DNA from: Lindgomyces ingoldianus
Taxonomy: Eukaryota; Ascomycota; Dothideomycetes; Pleosporales; Lindgomycetaceae
Direction: 5' to 3'
DNA: 64,000 bases
Assembly (NCBI RefSeq): GCF_010093535.1
Contig: NW_022985234.1
Coordinates: 83,832 to 147,831, forward strand
In this document: one piece after another, positions 22,391 to 33,546 of the stretch
Layout of the letters: every line of letters begins with the position of its first letter
How positions within the stretch are numbered: the first letter of the stretch is position 1
Made by a program: the position numbers and the translations under genes
Notes under the pieces: model-generated
Database searches by the model: none
What the model was told of the DNA's origin: nothing
What the model saw: the letters and a program-made list of their open reading frames with translations, nothing else

Positions 22391-23630
22391 TAAACCTTAT
22401 AAAAACATAAATATCTTAAATAGTTTTTAGCATTAGCTACTTCTAAATTGTCTTAATCTTTAAAGAGTTAACTTTAACTCCTTTTAGGTAAACTATGTGC
22501 TCTAGGTACTTAGTTTTCTATATATAAAATTTACACTTACTAAGTATTAAAAAAAGCTTTACTTTATGTAATTTTTATAGCACCTTTTTAAGATAAATAA
22601 CTTGTCCCTCTTCTATGTTAGAATAGACTAGAGTCTTGTTAAGGTACATAATAGGTATTACATTAACTAACCATACTAAGGCTTAGTTAATATAAGCCTA
22701 GAAAGCTGCAAAAGCATTAGTAAAACAAAAAAGCATAAATTAGTACTTAAAATAACTATATTAAGTCTAGAATCTGTCTTTTACTTATCTTTTTCATAAA
22801 TACATAATATATAGTACACATTATAGATATCTAGCTCTATATACTACTTTGCCTTCCTAAGTCTTTTAAGAGATTCTAAGATAAGTAGTAGTAAGTAATA
22901 ATTTTTTATTATAATTTAGTTTAGGCTTTTATAATTTATATAAAGCTTTAACTCTTTATTTTTTTTATAAATAGAATTAGAGCTTCTGTAAAAAACTTAG
23001 ACCTCTAAATTTACTTTTTCTGTAGATAATTATTAATATATTTATAAAAATGCTGTAACTTATACTCTAACAAGTTATATAGCAGCTAGTAAAAAGGCCT
23101 TGTCTTTTCCCCTAGCTTAATAGCTAGATTCTGTAGGCTATGTAGTAGTACTTCTAACATCTTCTTCAACTTAACTACATCTATATATTCTTTATACTCT
23201 AGTCTTAACTGAAGCTTTATAGGTTCTAAAGAATCTTTAGTGTTATTAGACAGCATACTGCAGATGTAGACATCTATATTAGAACTCTATATAGTTTACT
23301 TAAACTCTGCTGTGTCTTCTAAAGCTACTTTAGCGTACTTTAGCACACTATAGTCCTTTACGCCTCTAAACAACATATATCTTGTATAAAAGTTTAGCTT
23401 TAAATTAAACTAATTAATTTAAGGTAAACTTAAATATATTAGAGGTCTCTTTAGGTCTGTTACTATAAATAGCACTTTATAAGTCTAAAATCTTTCTTAG
23501 AAGTCTATAATCTTTATATTTACAACTATAAAGCTGTAGACCGCAAAGTTTAATCTATTAGGTGCCTTTAGAAAGACACCTAGCAGGGGCTTAATCTTAA
23601 GATTCTGCCTCTTAGCTATTATAGCAGATA
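22391..23630 (-). pseudogene. Ty3/Gypsy polyprotein fragment B (protease to reverse transcriptase)
   Basis: The minus strand from 23630 down reads FAVYSFIVVNIKIIDF-like protease-side sequence, then LRLEYKEYIDVVKL and LHSLQNLAIKLGEKTRPFYQ. It then reaches the reverse transcriptase active-site region MYLNKTLVYSNIEEG near 22608-22655, where Gypsy enzymes have YxDDxLVYS. It ends around KTI-K-LMLKTI-DIY (dashes are stops) where copia copy II begins, so RNase H and integrase are lost. Truncated on both sides. Confidence 0.8.
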
Positions 23631-23838
23631 TGTTTGCAGTTACAGAGCTCTCCATGCGCTAGCCACCAACACTCCTTTAGCGTACTGCTGCCTAGCAATG
23701 CCACCTGCTGCAGCCTAGAGCTGTTGGTGGCCTTAAGTCACATGATGGGTTCATCTAGTACTATATAAACCCGTAGTTGCCCTCCTTTAGCAATAGAATC
23801 CAGTTCCTCATGTCTTTGGTACTTCACATAGCTTCACA
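23631..23838 (+). mobile_element. solo-type LTR (TGTTTGCAG family), joined to another LTR
   Basis: It begins TGTTTGCAGTTACAGAGC and ends ATAGCTTCACA, 208 bp, the same length as 43509-43716 and 61031-61238. The left flank is agata and the right flank aattg, so no target duplication. It abuts a truncated LTR of the TGTTAGATTAA family. Hardly RIPed; it carries a TATATAAA box-like sequence. Confidence 0.85.
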
Positions 23839-24062
23839 AATTGTATTGCTTAATTAATGTTTCTTTTTCTTTTTGTCTGCTCTGCTCGTGTTGCTCAGCT
23901 TTGTTTTTCCAGTCCAAGTCCCTCGCGCACTAGCCCTATGCGCGACCAGCTGCAACATGCTGCAATTTGCAGCAACATACTGTTCGAGCTTATTGCTCGT
24001 ACTATGTAGCAGCTTTCGTCCAGCGTTCCTCTTGTCTTGACAGTAGGTGCGCATATCTGATA
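23839..24062 (+). mobile_element. 3' part of a TGTTAGATTAA-family LTR
   Basis: From about 23840 it matches the last 220 bp of 17422-17822 (ATTGTATTG... to CATATCTGATA), with the 5' part and most of the minisatellite missing. The terminal CA has become TA. The two 63-66 codon minus frames here are read-through artefacts. Confidence 0.8.
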
Positions 24063-24579
24063 ATAATTTATAAAAACTTTAAACAATTTTTTAATTTTTT
24101 AGAGTTCTATTTTCTATGTTCTTAAAGTATTTACTATAGTCTTTAATTTCTTATCTAGTATGCTATAGTCTTCTTCTAAAAGGGAGAATTTTATAGAATA
24201 ATAGGCTACTAGGTGCTATTATCTATTTTCTTATTTTTAGTAGAGTACTGCTTCTTCTGCCTATATAGACGTGTTAGTATTTACCTTAGTTTCTAACTAA
24301 GAGTTGTACATCTTTAAGATTAGTTTACTACTTATTACACATTTAAGTGTGTTAAACATAGTAGCTATTATAAAGGTTTATTTAAACTTTAATATAGCTC
24401 TTTTTTATTATAGTGTTAGTTAAAGAGAGAGTAGCTTTTAATTAGTCTTTAATTATCCTTCTTATATAGCTATACAGCTTAAGAAATTCTCTAATTTCCT
24501 TTACTATAGTAGGCTTAGGCTATTTTAAGACTTTCTAAACCTTTTTAAGGTTGATTTTTATCTTTTTTTTATTAATTAT
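24063..24579 (-). pseudogene. Ty3/Gypsy fragment A, reverse transcriptase end and RNase H
   Basis: The minus strand continues the frame of 31114-31695 across the element at 24580-31113: INLKKVQKVLKQPKPTIVKE then IREFLKLYSY, the post-active-site part of Gypsy reverse transcriptase. It is followed by an RNase H stretch ending near FKVFINYYQ where the chimeric LTR begins. Heavily RIPed. Confidence 0.8.
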
Positions 24580-24794
24580 TGTGAGGACGGGCTCGGGCTC
24601 TCGCATCGCAGAGTATTAATAGAGTATGTCGGCTCTATTTCAGCTACACTAGGATGGAGAAGAAAGGTAGATACAAGGCGCGCAGGCGTAAGGAGGTAAC
24701 TGTGGAGGCGCTAGGCCTCTATAGGCTAGCGCCTCGCAAGGCTGCCTTGTAGTCATGTGACCTGCAGCTAGCTCTGCTTACTGCAGCTATCACA
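24580..24794 (-). repeat. Gypsy LTR (3' LTR in element orientation)
   Basis: It begins TGTGAGGACGGG and ends GCTATCACA, 215 bp. It contains TACACTAGGAT at 24645-24655. Confidence 0.94.
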
Positions 24795-27700
24795 TTACCC
24801 CCCTCTAAAAAAGGCTTATTCTTAAGTCTTATATAACTACTTCTTTACTCTTATTCTTATAACTAGGCTTTTACTTACTACCTTATTGTCTTTGTCTGTT
24901 ACCTGTATATACTACCTATTCTTATATGCTTACAGCTATGCTTCTAACTAAGCTAGTAGTCTAGGTCGCTTTAGGTAGGCTTAGTAATAGTCTCTAACCT
25001 TATAAGGTGCTCCTGCAAAGCCTTAGGCGTTGTACCACGTTAGGTTAGAGTTATAAGCAGTCTAGAGAGCTTTATATTATAAGCTCCCCTAGTAGATGTA
25101 GCTATTAAGTATCTTTTTTACTAGCTATTTAAAGTTACTATTAACCTTAATTAGTTTCTTCTTAGGCTTAATCTAGCCTAGTAGTAAGTCTAATGCGGCT
25201 TTCTGTAAGCAGTTAGCGTGGAAGACGTTGTGCATGCGCATGTATAGCAGTAGCTTAAGGCAATAGAAGTGACCCCTTATCTAAATAATAAAGTAGGGGC
25301 TATACATCTACTAGTTAAGCTTTAAGCTAGGTTAGCTAGTTATAAAGCCCTTAAGTGTAACATAGACTTAGTCTCCTACTATAAAATTAAGCTTACAGCG
25401 CTTTTTATTTACCTACTACGCTTACTACTACTATGCCTAAGTAATACCTTTTTAAGCTATCTTTATTACTTACTTTATAGTATTATGTTAGGCTTTTAGA
25501 TAGTTTTATACTTTTTTATAAAACATATGCTTATAGATAGTAAAAGACTTTTACATACACTTTTTCTAGTCCTAGTAGTAGATAGGTTTGTAGCTAAACT
25601 TAATTTTAAATAGCAATAGGCTAGTAGTCTTATGCAGAAGAATAGCCTAAGCCTAGTCTATACATAGTAGTAGGTCTACTAATTATTCTAATAGTAGTTA
25701 ACAAAAAGTTGTAGGCGCTAGTTAAGGTACTAGTTTATAATATTTATATTACTGTCTGTCTAAGAGTAGTAGGCTATTAAAAGCTTCTACTTAATTTTTA
25801 TAAGTTAGTATAGCTTATTTATAAATACTATAACAAACTAAGGGCCTTAATTAAAGATAATAGATTATAAAAGGCTAAAGACGCGCTAGATATAGTAGTA
25901 GTACATATTAGCAGCTTGCTTAGCTGTAGTAGTCTTATAGTAGGGCAGTAAAAAGTAGCGCTTACTTAGGCAGTCTACTATAATAAAGGCGCAATTATAC
26001 TATTTTTTATTAAGTAAAAATAACTTAAAATTTATTAAAACATCTTACTATGCTTAATTAAGTATAAGTAGTAACTTAAGTAGTTCTAAAGTTTAATTTT
26101 AAAGAATATAGCTCTATTAGTAAGCTTTATAAGTAGTAATATAAGTATTAATGTCTTTTTTTATACCTAGCTAATAGTAATAGTTTTAAAGCAGTTTAGT
26201 TATCTTTCTCTTACCTAAGTGCACAGTAGTCTATGCTGCATAGACAGCTTAGATTAAGTGCATGCAAAGAAAATAGACAGTAAGGACAACTAGTTAGCCT
26301 TAGTATAAAAGTAGCCCTTGCTTATTTAGCTGCTAAGTAGCGCTGCTAGCTAATGCTTTCTCTTATAAATCTTATATACTAATATAGCTTTAGTTGGCTT
26401 TAAAGATATAATTAATAACTATATATAAATTATTAATAAGTAAAAAGCTTATAAAAGTATATAAAGCTGCAACTTTAAACATACTGCTTTATAAGCCCTA
26501 CATAGCAAGTAAAGCTAGATAGTTATTAGTAGCCTAAACTATGCTAATATTAAGCTGCTTAGCTTATAAAAAGGCTTATATTTAAGCTACTTTATCCTTC
26601 TTCTTTTAAGTCTTTAGCTCTTCTTGCTTGTGTGATAGTGTGTTAGCTACTACATTAGTAGTTTTAAAGTAGTAAAAAAGAGTTATATTAAAATTAGCTA
26701 CTATTATAGCCTAGTGTATCTGCCTTAAAGTAAGTTTTTACTTAGTTAAGAAGTACTTAAGCGCTTAATAGTTAGTAAAAGTGCTAAATAGCTAAGGTGT
26801 TTAAAAGCTAATAAGCTATAATTTTTACTTTTAAGGCTATAAATAACTATAAGCATTTTTTTATTATGTTATTATAGTTTATTTATAGTCTGCTTATAGT
26901 CTTTAAGTAGAACACTACTAGTTGCTAGAGGCTGTTGTCCTATAGCTGCAAGAGTACACTAGTAATAACTTTATTACTTACATCTATCTTTAAACGCTTT
27001 TAGCAGTAGAGCAAGTAGTAAGCTAGAACATTATTAGACAACATAAGATTCTTAGCTTACTAAAAGGCTGCTAGCTTACACTTACTAAAAGTGCGCTATA
27101 CATCCTTTTTAAGCAGCTTAGTAAGCAGCTAGATAATGCACTTATAGTCTTTAAAAAAGGCTTAATAGAAGTTACAGAAGCCTAGAAAGAACTATAGGCT
27201 TTTAACTAACATTAGAACTAGCTAGTTACATACAGCAGTAACCTTCTTAAGGTCCTTCTGTATGCCCTCTATGCTAATAATTAGGCCTAGAAACTTTATC
27301 TTAGTTATAGTAAACTTACTTTTTTTAATGTCTACTTATAAGCTAGCTTTATAAAGTTGCTTAAGCACTTGCGCAACATGCTCCTTGTGCTCTAGTAGGT
27401 CTTCTAAATAGATAAGGATATTATCTAGATATGCTGTATAAAAGTTATTAAGTAAGCTATGCAGCACTTTATTAATATAGCGCTAGAAGGTTGTAGGGCT
27501 GTTATAAAGACTAAATAGCAGTACATAGTACTTATAGTTACTATAGCGTGTGCAGAAAGTAGTTAGATCTTTATCTTTTTTATCTAAGTAAATATAATAA
27601 AAAGCTTATTAAATATTAAGCTTAGTAAATACTTTAGTATAAGTAAAGCAAGTTAGGGTTTTCTAGATTAGTAAAATAAAGTAGGCGTCTTTTTTTATAA

Positions 27701-30700
27701 TTATATTCAGCTTATAGTAGTTAACATAGAAACACTACTCTTTTTTAGGCTTTTTAGTAAATAATATAGGTAAAGTGTATAATACATTACTATAAGTAAT
27801 AACAGCTTACTAAAGGTAGTTATTAAAGTAGGACTTTATAAGCTCTAGCTGCTTAAGCAACATACTATATAGTAAGCTTAACATTAGCGTGTTTATAGTA
27901 GTTAGCTTAATATAGTAGTTAACACTATTACAGTGCAGCAGCAGCTTGTCTAAATTCTTTTTTAAGAAATAAGCTAGTGTTACGCTAGCGTAGCCTAGTA
28001 AAAGTAGCTTTTTTTTAATTAACTAATAAAGCCCCTTCTTAGAGTCTAACAAGTCTATTAAAGCTTACTTGTTTTTATAATTCTAAATAAACTTATCTAC
28101 CTTATAAACACTAATATAGCTAAGTACAGCATTCTTTTATTAAGTATGTATTATAAAGGTAGCAGCTTTTACTATATTAATCTTAAGGCCTACCTTAGTA
28201 AAGTTTTTATATAAGATAGGTAGTAGACAGTGTAGTTACTTAACTAACTTTAGCGCCTACTGTAGGTAGAGTTGCTCTTCTATCTTTCTAAAGTTCTTTT
28301 GCTAGGTAGCGTACTAGGTTGAGTGTAAGAGTAGCTTATAAGTGTACTATAAAATAGCTAAATTTATCTACTTATTACATTAGTTAGTATTAGCTTAGTG
28401 CGTAAAGTTAATCTCTAATAAAGTTCTTTATATTAGAATAATAATATTGCGTTAATAGTTAATCTATGCGCTATTAGGCTACTATAGCTTCTTTTACTTA
28501 CAGTTAACCTAGACGTCTGCATCCTCTAAAAGCTTACAGCTAACTATAAGGTTGTAGCAGCTAGTAATATAAAAGACAAAGTATGTATAAAGGCAGTAGC
28601 TATTAATTACTAAGTTAGTTTAAATATACTTGTCTACCTAACTATTTAGTTAGCTATTATAGCCTGCTAAAAGTATTACTTCTATGTAGTAGATTAGCAC
28701 TTTAAGTCCTTTTATATATAATTGCTTAAGGTAGACTAGAGTGTAGCTACTTACTTTTATATCTATAAGCGTGTTTAGCTTAATAGCTAGTTTACTAGCT
28801 AAAATGCAGTAGGGCAGAATAAATTGTCTTCTGTTAAATAGCTAATCTTATATACTAAAAGCTCTTATAGATTACTCTAAAAAGAAGACTTTCTCTAAAG
28901 TAATACTTCTTTTAACTTATAGTCTAAAGATAAGTTTCTATTAGCTGCATTATAAAAGACCTTATTATTTATATTAACTAGTAGTTTAATAGCTTTTTAA
29001 TTAATAAGCTCATTTATATAGTTATAAGTAAAGTAACTAACTTTATAGTAATAAAAGTAAGTTAGCTAGTCTACTAGCGTTAAAGTAATAGTGCTAGAGT
29101 AAAGTAGTAGCATAGACAAGGACACGTGCTTATAAGACTTAATAGGTATAGTAGTAGCCTTCTTACGCTTAGCCTTCGCTGCAGCTTAGTTATTAGTAAT
29201 AGCTACTTTATAAGTAAAGTTATAGGCAATACTAATAAATTTATTATAGTTACTTTTAAAACAGTAAACATTACAGTTTATATCTATGCAAAGTTAATTA
29301 GTAAGCTTTTTATAAAAAAGTTTTACTTATTACTTTAATACTAGCTTATGCTGCGTAGCTAGGTAGAAAAACTTAGCCTATAAAGTAGCAAACTTAGCAG
29401 CAGAGCGTAGATATAGCTAACTAAAAGCCTAGCAAGCGTTCTTCTCTTTATGTAGGTTACTAAAAGCTTGCTTTAAAGTATTTATAAGAAATTTACTATT
29501 AATAGCTTTACTACTATTATAAAGTGCACTAATTAGCGTCTTAAGCTAGTCTCTAGTAAAGTTCTCTATGCAAGTAGTTATGTAGGCTGTAATACATTTT
29601 TATATATTTTACTAGTTATTACTAATAAACTAGTTACTATTTAACTATAGCTTGTTTTTTATGTGCGTTCTTTAGTAATTAAATGTTATAGTAGTCTTAC
29701 TATTTAAAAGTAATAAAAGGTTAGAGAACTTAATAAAGCGCTAGTTAGTAGCTTAAGCACCTAGGTAAGCAGTAGGCCTAAACAGTAACAGCTAGGGCAG
29801 GCGTAAGTTGTTAGAGTTGCCTAGCTTAAAGCTAGAAGAGCTAGCAAAGAGAAAGCTGTTTTAGCATAGTGTTAATAGTAAAATCTAGAAGCGTATTATA
29901 TAACATTAAGTGTTAGGTGTTTTTTTAAAAGCATAAGCTTTAAAAGCGTGTATCTTATCTTAGGCTGCTTCTGCTTTCTAACATTCCTATGTAAAAGCTT
30001 AGTGTAGCTTTTTACTTTTAGCTAGGGCATTAGCAGTAAACTAGCAGTATATGTGTAACTGCTGCTGCTTTACACAACATAAAAGTAGCTAATTAGCTAA
30101 TTTTATAGTAATAACTAATAAGTTATCTTAAAAAAACTTAATAATAGCTTTTAATATAGCCTTAAGCTAGCTATTACTATTAAATGTTAGCAACTAAGGC
30201 AGTAGGAGACCTTTCTTAATAGCTTACTATAGCTTTACTAGCTTAATAAAAGTGTCTTAGTTATAATTCTTCTTTATAATAAAGTTATAGCTCTAGATAT
30301 TGCCCTTCAAGTAAGTAAAAGTTTTAGCAGATTATAAGTATTACCTAGTGTAGCCTTCTCTAGCGTTAACATAATAAACAGGTATTTTAGCGCTATTATC
30401 CCTAATCTGTATACTACAAGTGTAGCAGCTGTAGTTAGTTCTTTTACTAAAAGAAGTTGTAAGCAGGTAGTGCTCTTAGTAGTTAGTAAAGTAGTAGTTT
30501 CCTCTCTTATAAAAAGTAAAGCTTTTATAGCTTTTTTTATATAAGTAATGTGTGCATTATTAACCTTCTATTTAGCCTATATAAAGCTTATAGATCTAGT
30601 ACTCTTTAAGCGCTTGTTTATTAAGTAAGGGCAGCAGACTAATTGGCTCTCTTAGCTAGCTGCAGTATGCTTTTTTTAAACTATTGTCTATTAACTCTCT

Positions 30701-30886
30701 TTAAGCCTTACTTAGTAGTATTAGGACTACTATAGTAAGTAACTGTACTTCTAAAACAAACTAACAACGCAGCGTAGTTACGCTATAGGTGCTTAAAGTA
30801 TTAGTTATTATTAAGTTATACACGCAGGTAGATTAATTAGTTTAACTAGATATTATGTTGCTATTGCTAGCTAAGTAAGGTAATAG
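24795..30886 (-). pseudogene. chromovirus gag-pol remnant
   Basis: The minus-strand translation has many TAA/TAG stops but keeps landmarks. The reverse transcriptase active site reads YLDNILIYLEDLLEHKEH near 27395-27434 (family motif YLDDILIYS, one Asp changed to Asn). The C-terminal chromodomain part, WYNA-GFAGAPYKVRDYY (dash is a stop), lies near 24950-25040. Between them lie RNase H and integrase, about 25.1-27.1 kb; gag lies towards 30.8 kb. Chromodomains of this type steer integration to heterochromatin marks. The 70-codon plus frame at 29126-29338 is antisense noise. Confidence 0.85.
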
Positions 30887-30974
30887 ATCCTAGTGTAATG
30901 TAAGGACAGGCTTAGGCTCTTGCATTGCAGAGTATTAATAGAGTATGTTGGCTCTATTTTAGCTACACTAGGAT
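30887..30974 (-). promoter_or_regulatory. self-priming primer-binding site and its LTR partner
   Basis: ATCCTAGTGTA at 30887-30897 (the primer-binding site, one base from the LTR) is the exact reverse complement of TACACTAGGAT at 30964-30974 inside the 5' LTR. In Tf1 of fission yeast the first 11 transcript bases fold back on the primer-binding site to prime reverse transcription. The 11-base length and position fit this. No tRNA 3' end ending in TGG is needed. Confidence 0.7.
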
Positions 30975-31113
30975 AGAGAAGAAAGGTAGATACAAGGCGC
31001 GCAGGCGTAAGAAGGTGACCGTGGAGGCGCTAGGCCTCTATAGGCTAGCGCCTCGCAAGGCCGCCTCGTAGTCATGTGACCTGCAGCCAGCTCCGCTCGC
31101 AGCAGCTGTTACA
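30899..31113 (-). repeat. Gypsy LTR (5' LTR in element orientation)
   Basis: It begins TGTAAGGACAGG and ends GCTGTTACA. Differences from the other LTR are nearly all C/T or G/A. Confidence 0.94.
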
Positions 31114-31695
31114 ATTATAAATTCTAGGTATTTTATTTCTTATATGTTAAATTTAAGCTTAAAGAGTTAAAAGTGTAGACTTTATTCGTAAAGCTTGTCT
31201 AGAACTTACTTAACTTTAGAAATATAGTCTTTCTAAGTTTTCTTAGTATAACTAAGTATATTATTAAGGTAAATTAAAAAAAAAAGTCTAAGTATAGGTT
31301 TAAAGCTGTGTTAATAACTTATTAAAATATAGTAGAAGTGTTTGTTAAGCTAAACAGCATAACTAAAAGTTTATAAAGACTGCTTAGAGTCTTAAATATA
31401 GTTATTTATTTATAACTTTTCTTTATCTAGATCTTATTAAAGCTGTCTTATACATTAAATTTTATAAAATGCTTTATTTCATGTAGCTAGTTTATAATAT
31501 CTTATATTATAGAAAGAGGAAACTAGTCTTTAATTTTTCCTCTTTTCTTTTTTACAAATACTATAGCAGAGGCTACTAGACTATTACTTTCTCTAATGTG
31601 CCTCTAAGTAAGCATTTAGTTTATATATTTCTATAGCGCTTTTTTTTAGATTTTAGTAAAAGGTCTTAGCTTATATAGTTAAAGCTTAGGGTTAT
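31114..31695 (-). pseudogene. Ty3/Gypsy fragment A, reverse transcriptase core
   Basis: The minus strand reads MLFSLTNTSTIF, then the active-site region IYLNNILSYTKKTQKDYISK, then EIKYLEFII, which abuts the ATTAT target site of the inserted chromovirus and resumes at 24579. A standard Gypsy order. The upstream side is cut at 31695 by a solo-type LTR without target duplication. Confidence 0.82.
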
Positions 31696-31892
31696 TGTGG
31701 AAGATAAAATAGCCTGGCAGTAGCTGTTCAGAAGATCGGATGAAGTGACTCTGCTATCTAAGAGAGCTGAAGGCTCTCCTTATATACACCGAGCTTCGGA
31801 ACATAATATCTCCAGATCCCGAGCTGCGTCCCAGGCTCTGAGCCCCAGTCCCAGGCTCTAAGCCCCAGCCAAGGCTCTCAGTATACGCAACA
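31696..31892 (+). mobile_element. LTR of the TGTGGAGGATA family, no target duplication
   Basis: It begins TGTGGAAGATAAAATAGCC and ends GTATACGCAACA, with two 20-bp minisatellite units. The left flank is gttat and the right flank catcc, so it is not a simple solo-LTR insertion. It marks the border between Gypsy fragment A and an un-RIPed GC-rich segment. Confidence 0.88.
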
Positions 31893-31900
31893 CATCCCCC

Positions 31901-31925
31901 AGGTGAGCTGCGCAGCAGCTCACCT
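31901..31925. repeat. perfect 11-bp inverted repeat with 3-nt loop
   Basis: AGGTGAGCTGC, GCA, GCAGCTCACCT form a strong hairpin nine bases after the LTR end. There is no T-run after it, so it is not a bacterial-type terminator. It could be the end of an unidentified element. Confidence 0.75.
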
Positions 31926-32151
31926 GCGTTAAGCATAAACTTGGCTTGTTAGAGCAGCGCTGCGTGTTTACCCTATGTTTGTGCTTGTTACCCTAGGCAG
32001 CGCAATGCTTGTTTCCCTAGGCAGCGCAGGTCACGTGCGTGCTGTGATTGCTGCAACAGAGGTAAATAAATTCTCCTGCTTCTTAAGCTTCTCTTCTGTA
32101 AGTCTAACTAACATGCTATGTGTAAGTTAATGCTTTTAAGAGCTCTAAAAA
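31926..32151. other. un-RIPed intergenic segment with short direct repeat
   Basis: It keeps CpA and TpG dinucleotides in contrast to its neighbours. CCCTAGGCAGCGCA occurs twice, at 31991-32004 and 32015-32028. It could be the 5' flank of the gene relic that follows; no start codon can be fixed. Confidence 0.5.
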
Positions 32152-32937
32152 CAAACTTTAAACCTGTCTGCAATCTCTACTAACGTGCATCTGTAGCTTA
32201 ACAAAGCTAAAAGAGCTGCCCGCTCGCGTGCCGCCGCTCTGCGGGGCTGCGTTGCCCGCAAGCCCGCGCCCAATACCCGCCGCCGGCCTGCGCGTACCCG
32301 CAAGCCCGCGCCCACCACCCTCCGCCGGCGCCCGCTCCCCGGCCCGGCCTCCACTCCCCGCCGGCCTCCCCCTAGTGCGCTCCGCGCGCAGTCCTGTCTA
32401 GGCTGCATAAAGAGTGCGCTCGCGGGGCGCTCTAGTAGGGAGTGCTATAATTCCGCCACTAGCAGTTTACGCTGCTAGCGCTGTTCCTCTAGGCATAGCT
32501 GCCTACCCCTATAAGCCTTATAGCAGTGTGTAGGGTAATCTAGCTTTTAACTTATTTGCAGTCCCCCTGTCACTGTTATGTATGCGCAGCGCCTTGTTAC
32601 AGCGCTTATTGCAGAGGACAAGCAGGTAAGCTTCTCTGCAGAGATTATGTGTTATACTCTAGATTAGACTAACAGGCTATAGGCTGTGTTCTACCTTTAG
32701 CTAGTTCTTTAAGCTCTGCTTAAAGAGGATGTAGTAGAGGAAAAGAAGGGAGAGGAAAAGGAGGGGGGGGAGGAGGAGAAGGAAGAGGAGGAGGAAGAGG
32801 AGGAGGAAGAGGAGGTAGAAGAGGAGGAGGAGGAGGAGGGGGAGGAGGAGCAGGGTGACGTGTCCCTTGGGCTCCTAGCGCGTTGCTAGCGCGCTAAGGA
32901 GCTCTTAGGTAAGCTTGTTAATCTCCTTATAGTTTAA
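32152..32937 (+). pseudogene. RIP-inactivated Cys-rich, poly-Glu protein relic
   Basis: One plus-strand frame stays coding-like from 32152 to a stop at 32935-32937. It has an Arg/Pro/Ala-rich part (32220-32390), then a cysteine motif CLGCIKSALAGRSSRECY from 32395 with a second C-x2-C and C soon after (RCSSRHSCLPL). Next come MYAQRLVTALIAEDKQVSF (32578 on), a helix-like stretch, and a Glu-rich tract (32725-32860). About eleven in-frame stops, all TAA or TAG, interrupt it, as RIP of CAA, CAG and TGG would. The Cys motif resembles fungal lineage-specific hypothetical proteins I have seen; function unknown. No match with copia or Gypsy domains. The 87-codon minus frame at 32145-32408 is its antisense shadow. 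Confidence 0.55.
32725..32860 (+). repeat. GAG/GAA purine tract encoding poly-Glu
   Basis: About 135 bp of almost pure A and G, in frame as a run of Glu with a few Gly, Lys and Val. It is part of the gene relic. Confidence 0.9.
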
Positions 32938-33546
32938 GTGTTCTATGTTTTTTATGTTTTTACACATCTTATGTATTAAATCCCTACTTAAACTTATAGC
33001 ATAAGGGAGTGTCCCTGCTAGTAGATAGAACTCTTGTTCTTAGGCAGTGTAAGAATGTCCTTGCTATTAATAATTAACACATTCTTCTTTTAAAAGCTTG
33101 TTTACATGTCTTTAAAATTAAAAAGCTGCTTAAAGTGCTTAAATTACTACTTTAGTAGGTGCTTTATAAGCTTATTTACTAGTATGTTGCTTATTTTAAT
33201 ATAGCGCACTTTGAAAAATCTCTTTGTGTGCTCTTAGCGCAGCTACATGTTCTAAATATTAATGTGGCGCAAGTAGGTAGTTATTTAGGCGTTCTCCTCT
33301 ACTATAAACTTAATTGTCTGCTAGTTGTTACAGTAGATCTGCTACAGTGTGCCTAGCTCTAGGGTAAGCTTTTTAAAGAAGCGTTTTAGAGCTAGTAATT
33401 TCTTTATAATGTGCGCTAAAGTAAGCAGCTTAGCCTTTATTATAGACATAGTTACTATTAGCTAGAGAGCTACTTTTTATAAAATTAGTTCTTTAAAAAG
33501 TAAGATAATATATTTATAGAATAATTATTTAGTCTTTATATAATTA
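32938..33546 (-). pseudogene. second copia family: RNase H end
   Basis: The minus strand from 33546 down to about 33180 reads KAKLLTLAHIIKKLLALKRF and, further on, QIYCNN-QTIKFIVEENA (dash is a stop), then TTYLRHINI. This is the order of the copia RNase H C-terminal half (xxAEL...CDNQQ...LRHxDI). It ends near VRYIKISNILVNKL at about 33150. The continuation is at 35415 beyond the inserted Fot1. 32938-33050 holds no recognised sequence. Confidence 0.78.

Larger units (their letters stand above)
24580..31113 (-). mobile_element. full-length chromodomain Ty3/Gypsy retrotransposon (chromovirus)
   Basis: Two 215-bp LTRs (24580-24794, 30899-31113) and a perfect target duplication ATTAT (24575-24579, 31114-31118) bound this 6.5-kb element. 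The CCCCCC run just inside 24794 is the complement of the polypurine tract, so it runs on the minus strand. It inserted into the reverse transcriptase of Gypsy fragment A. An 11-base match between the primer-binding site and the LTR interior points to self-priming. Confidence 0.95.

Noticed and set aside
29126..29338. 70-codon plus frame
   Set aside because: Antisense to the minus-strand gag-pol of the chromovirus; low-complexity composition.
32145..32408. 87-codon Gly/Arg-rich minus frame
   Set aside because: Antisense of the GC-rich part of the plus-strand Cys-rich relic, which continues in one frame far beyond it.
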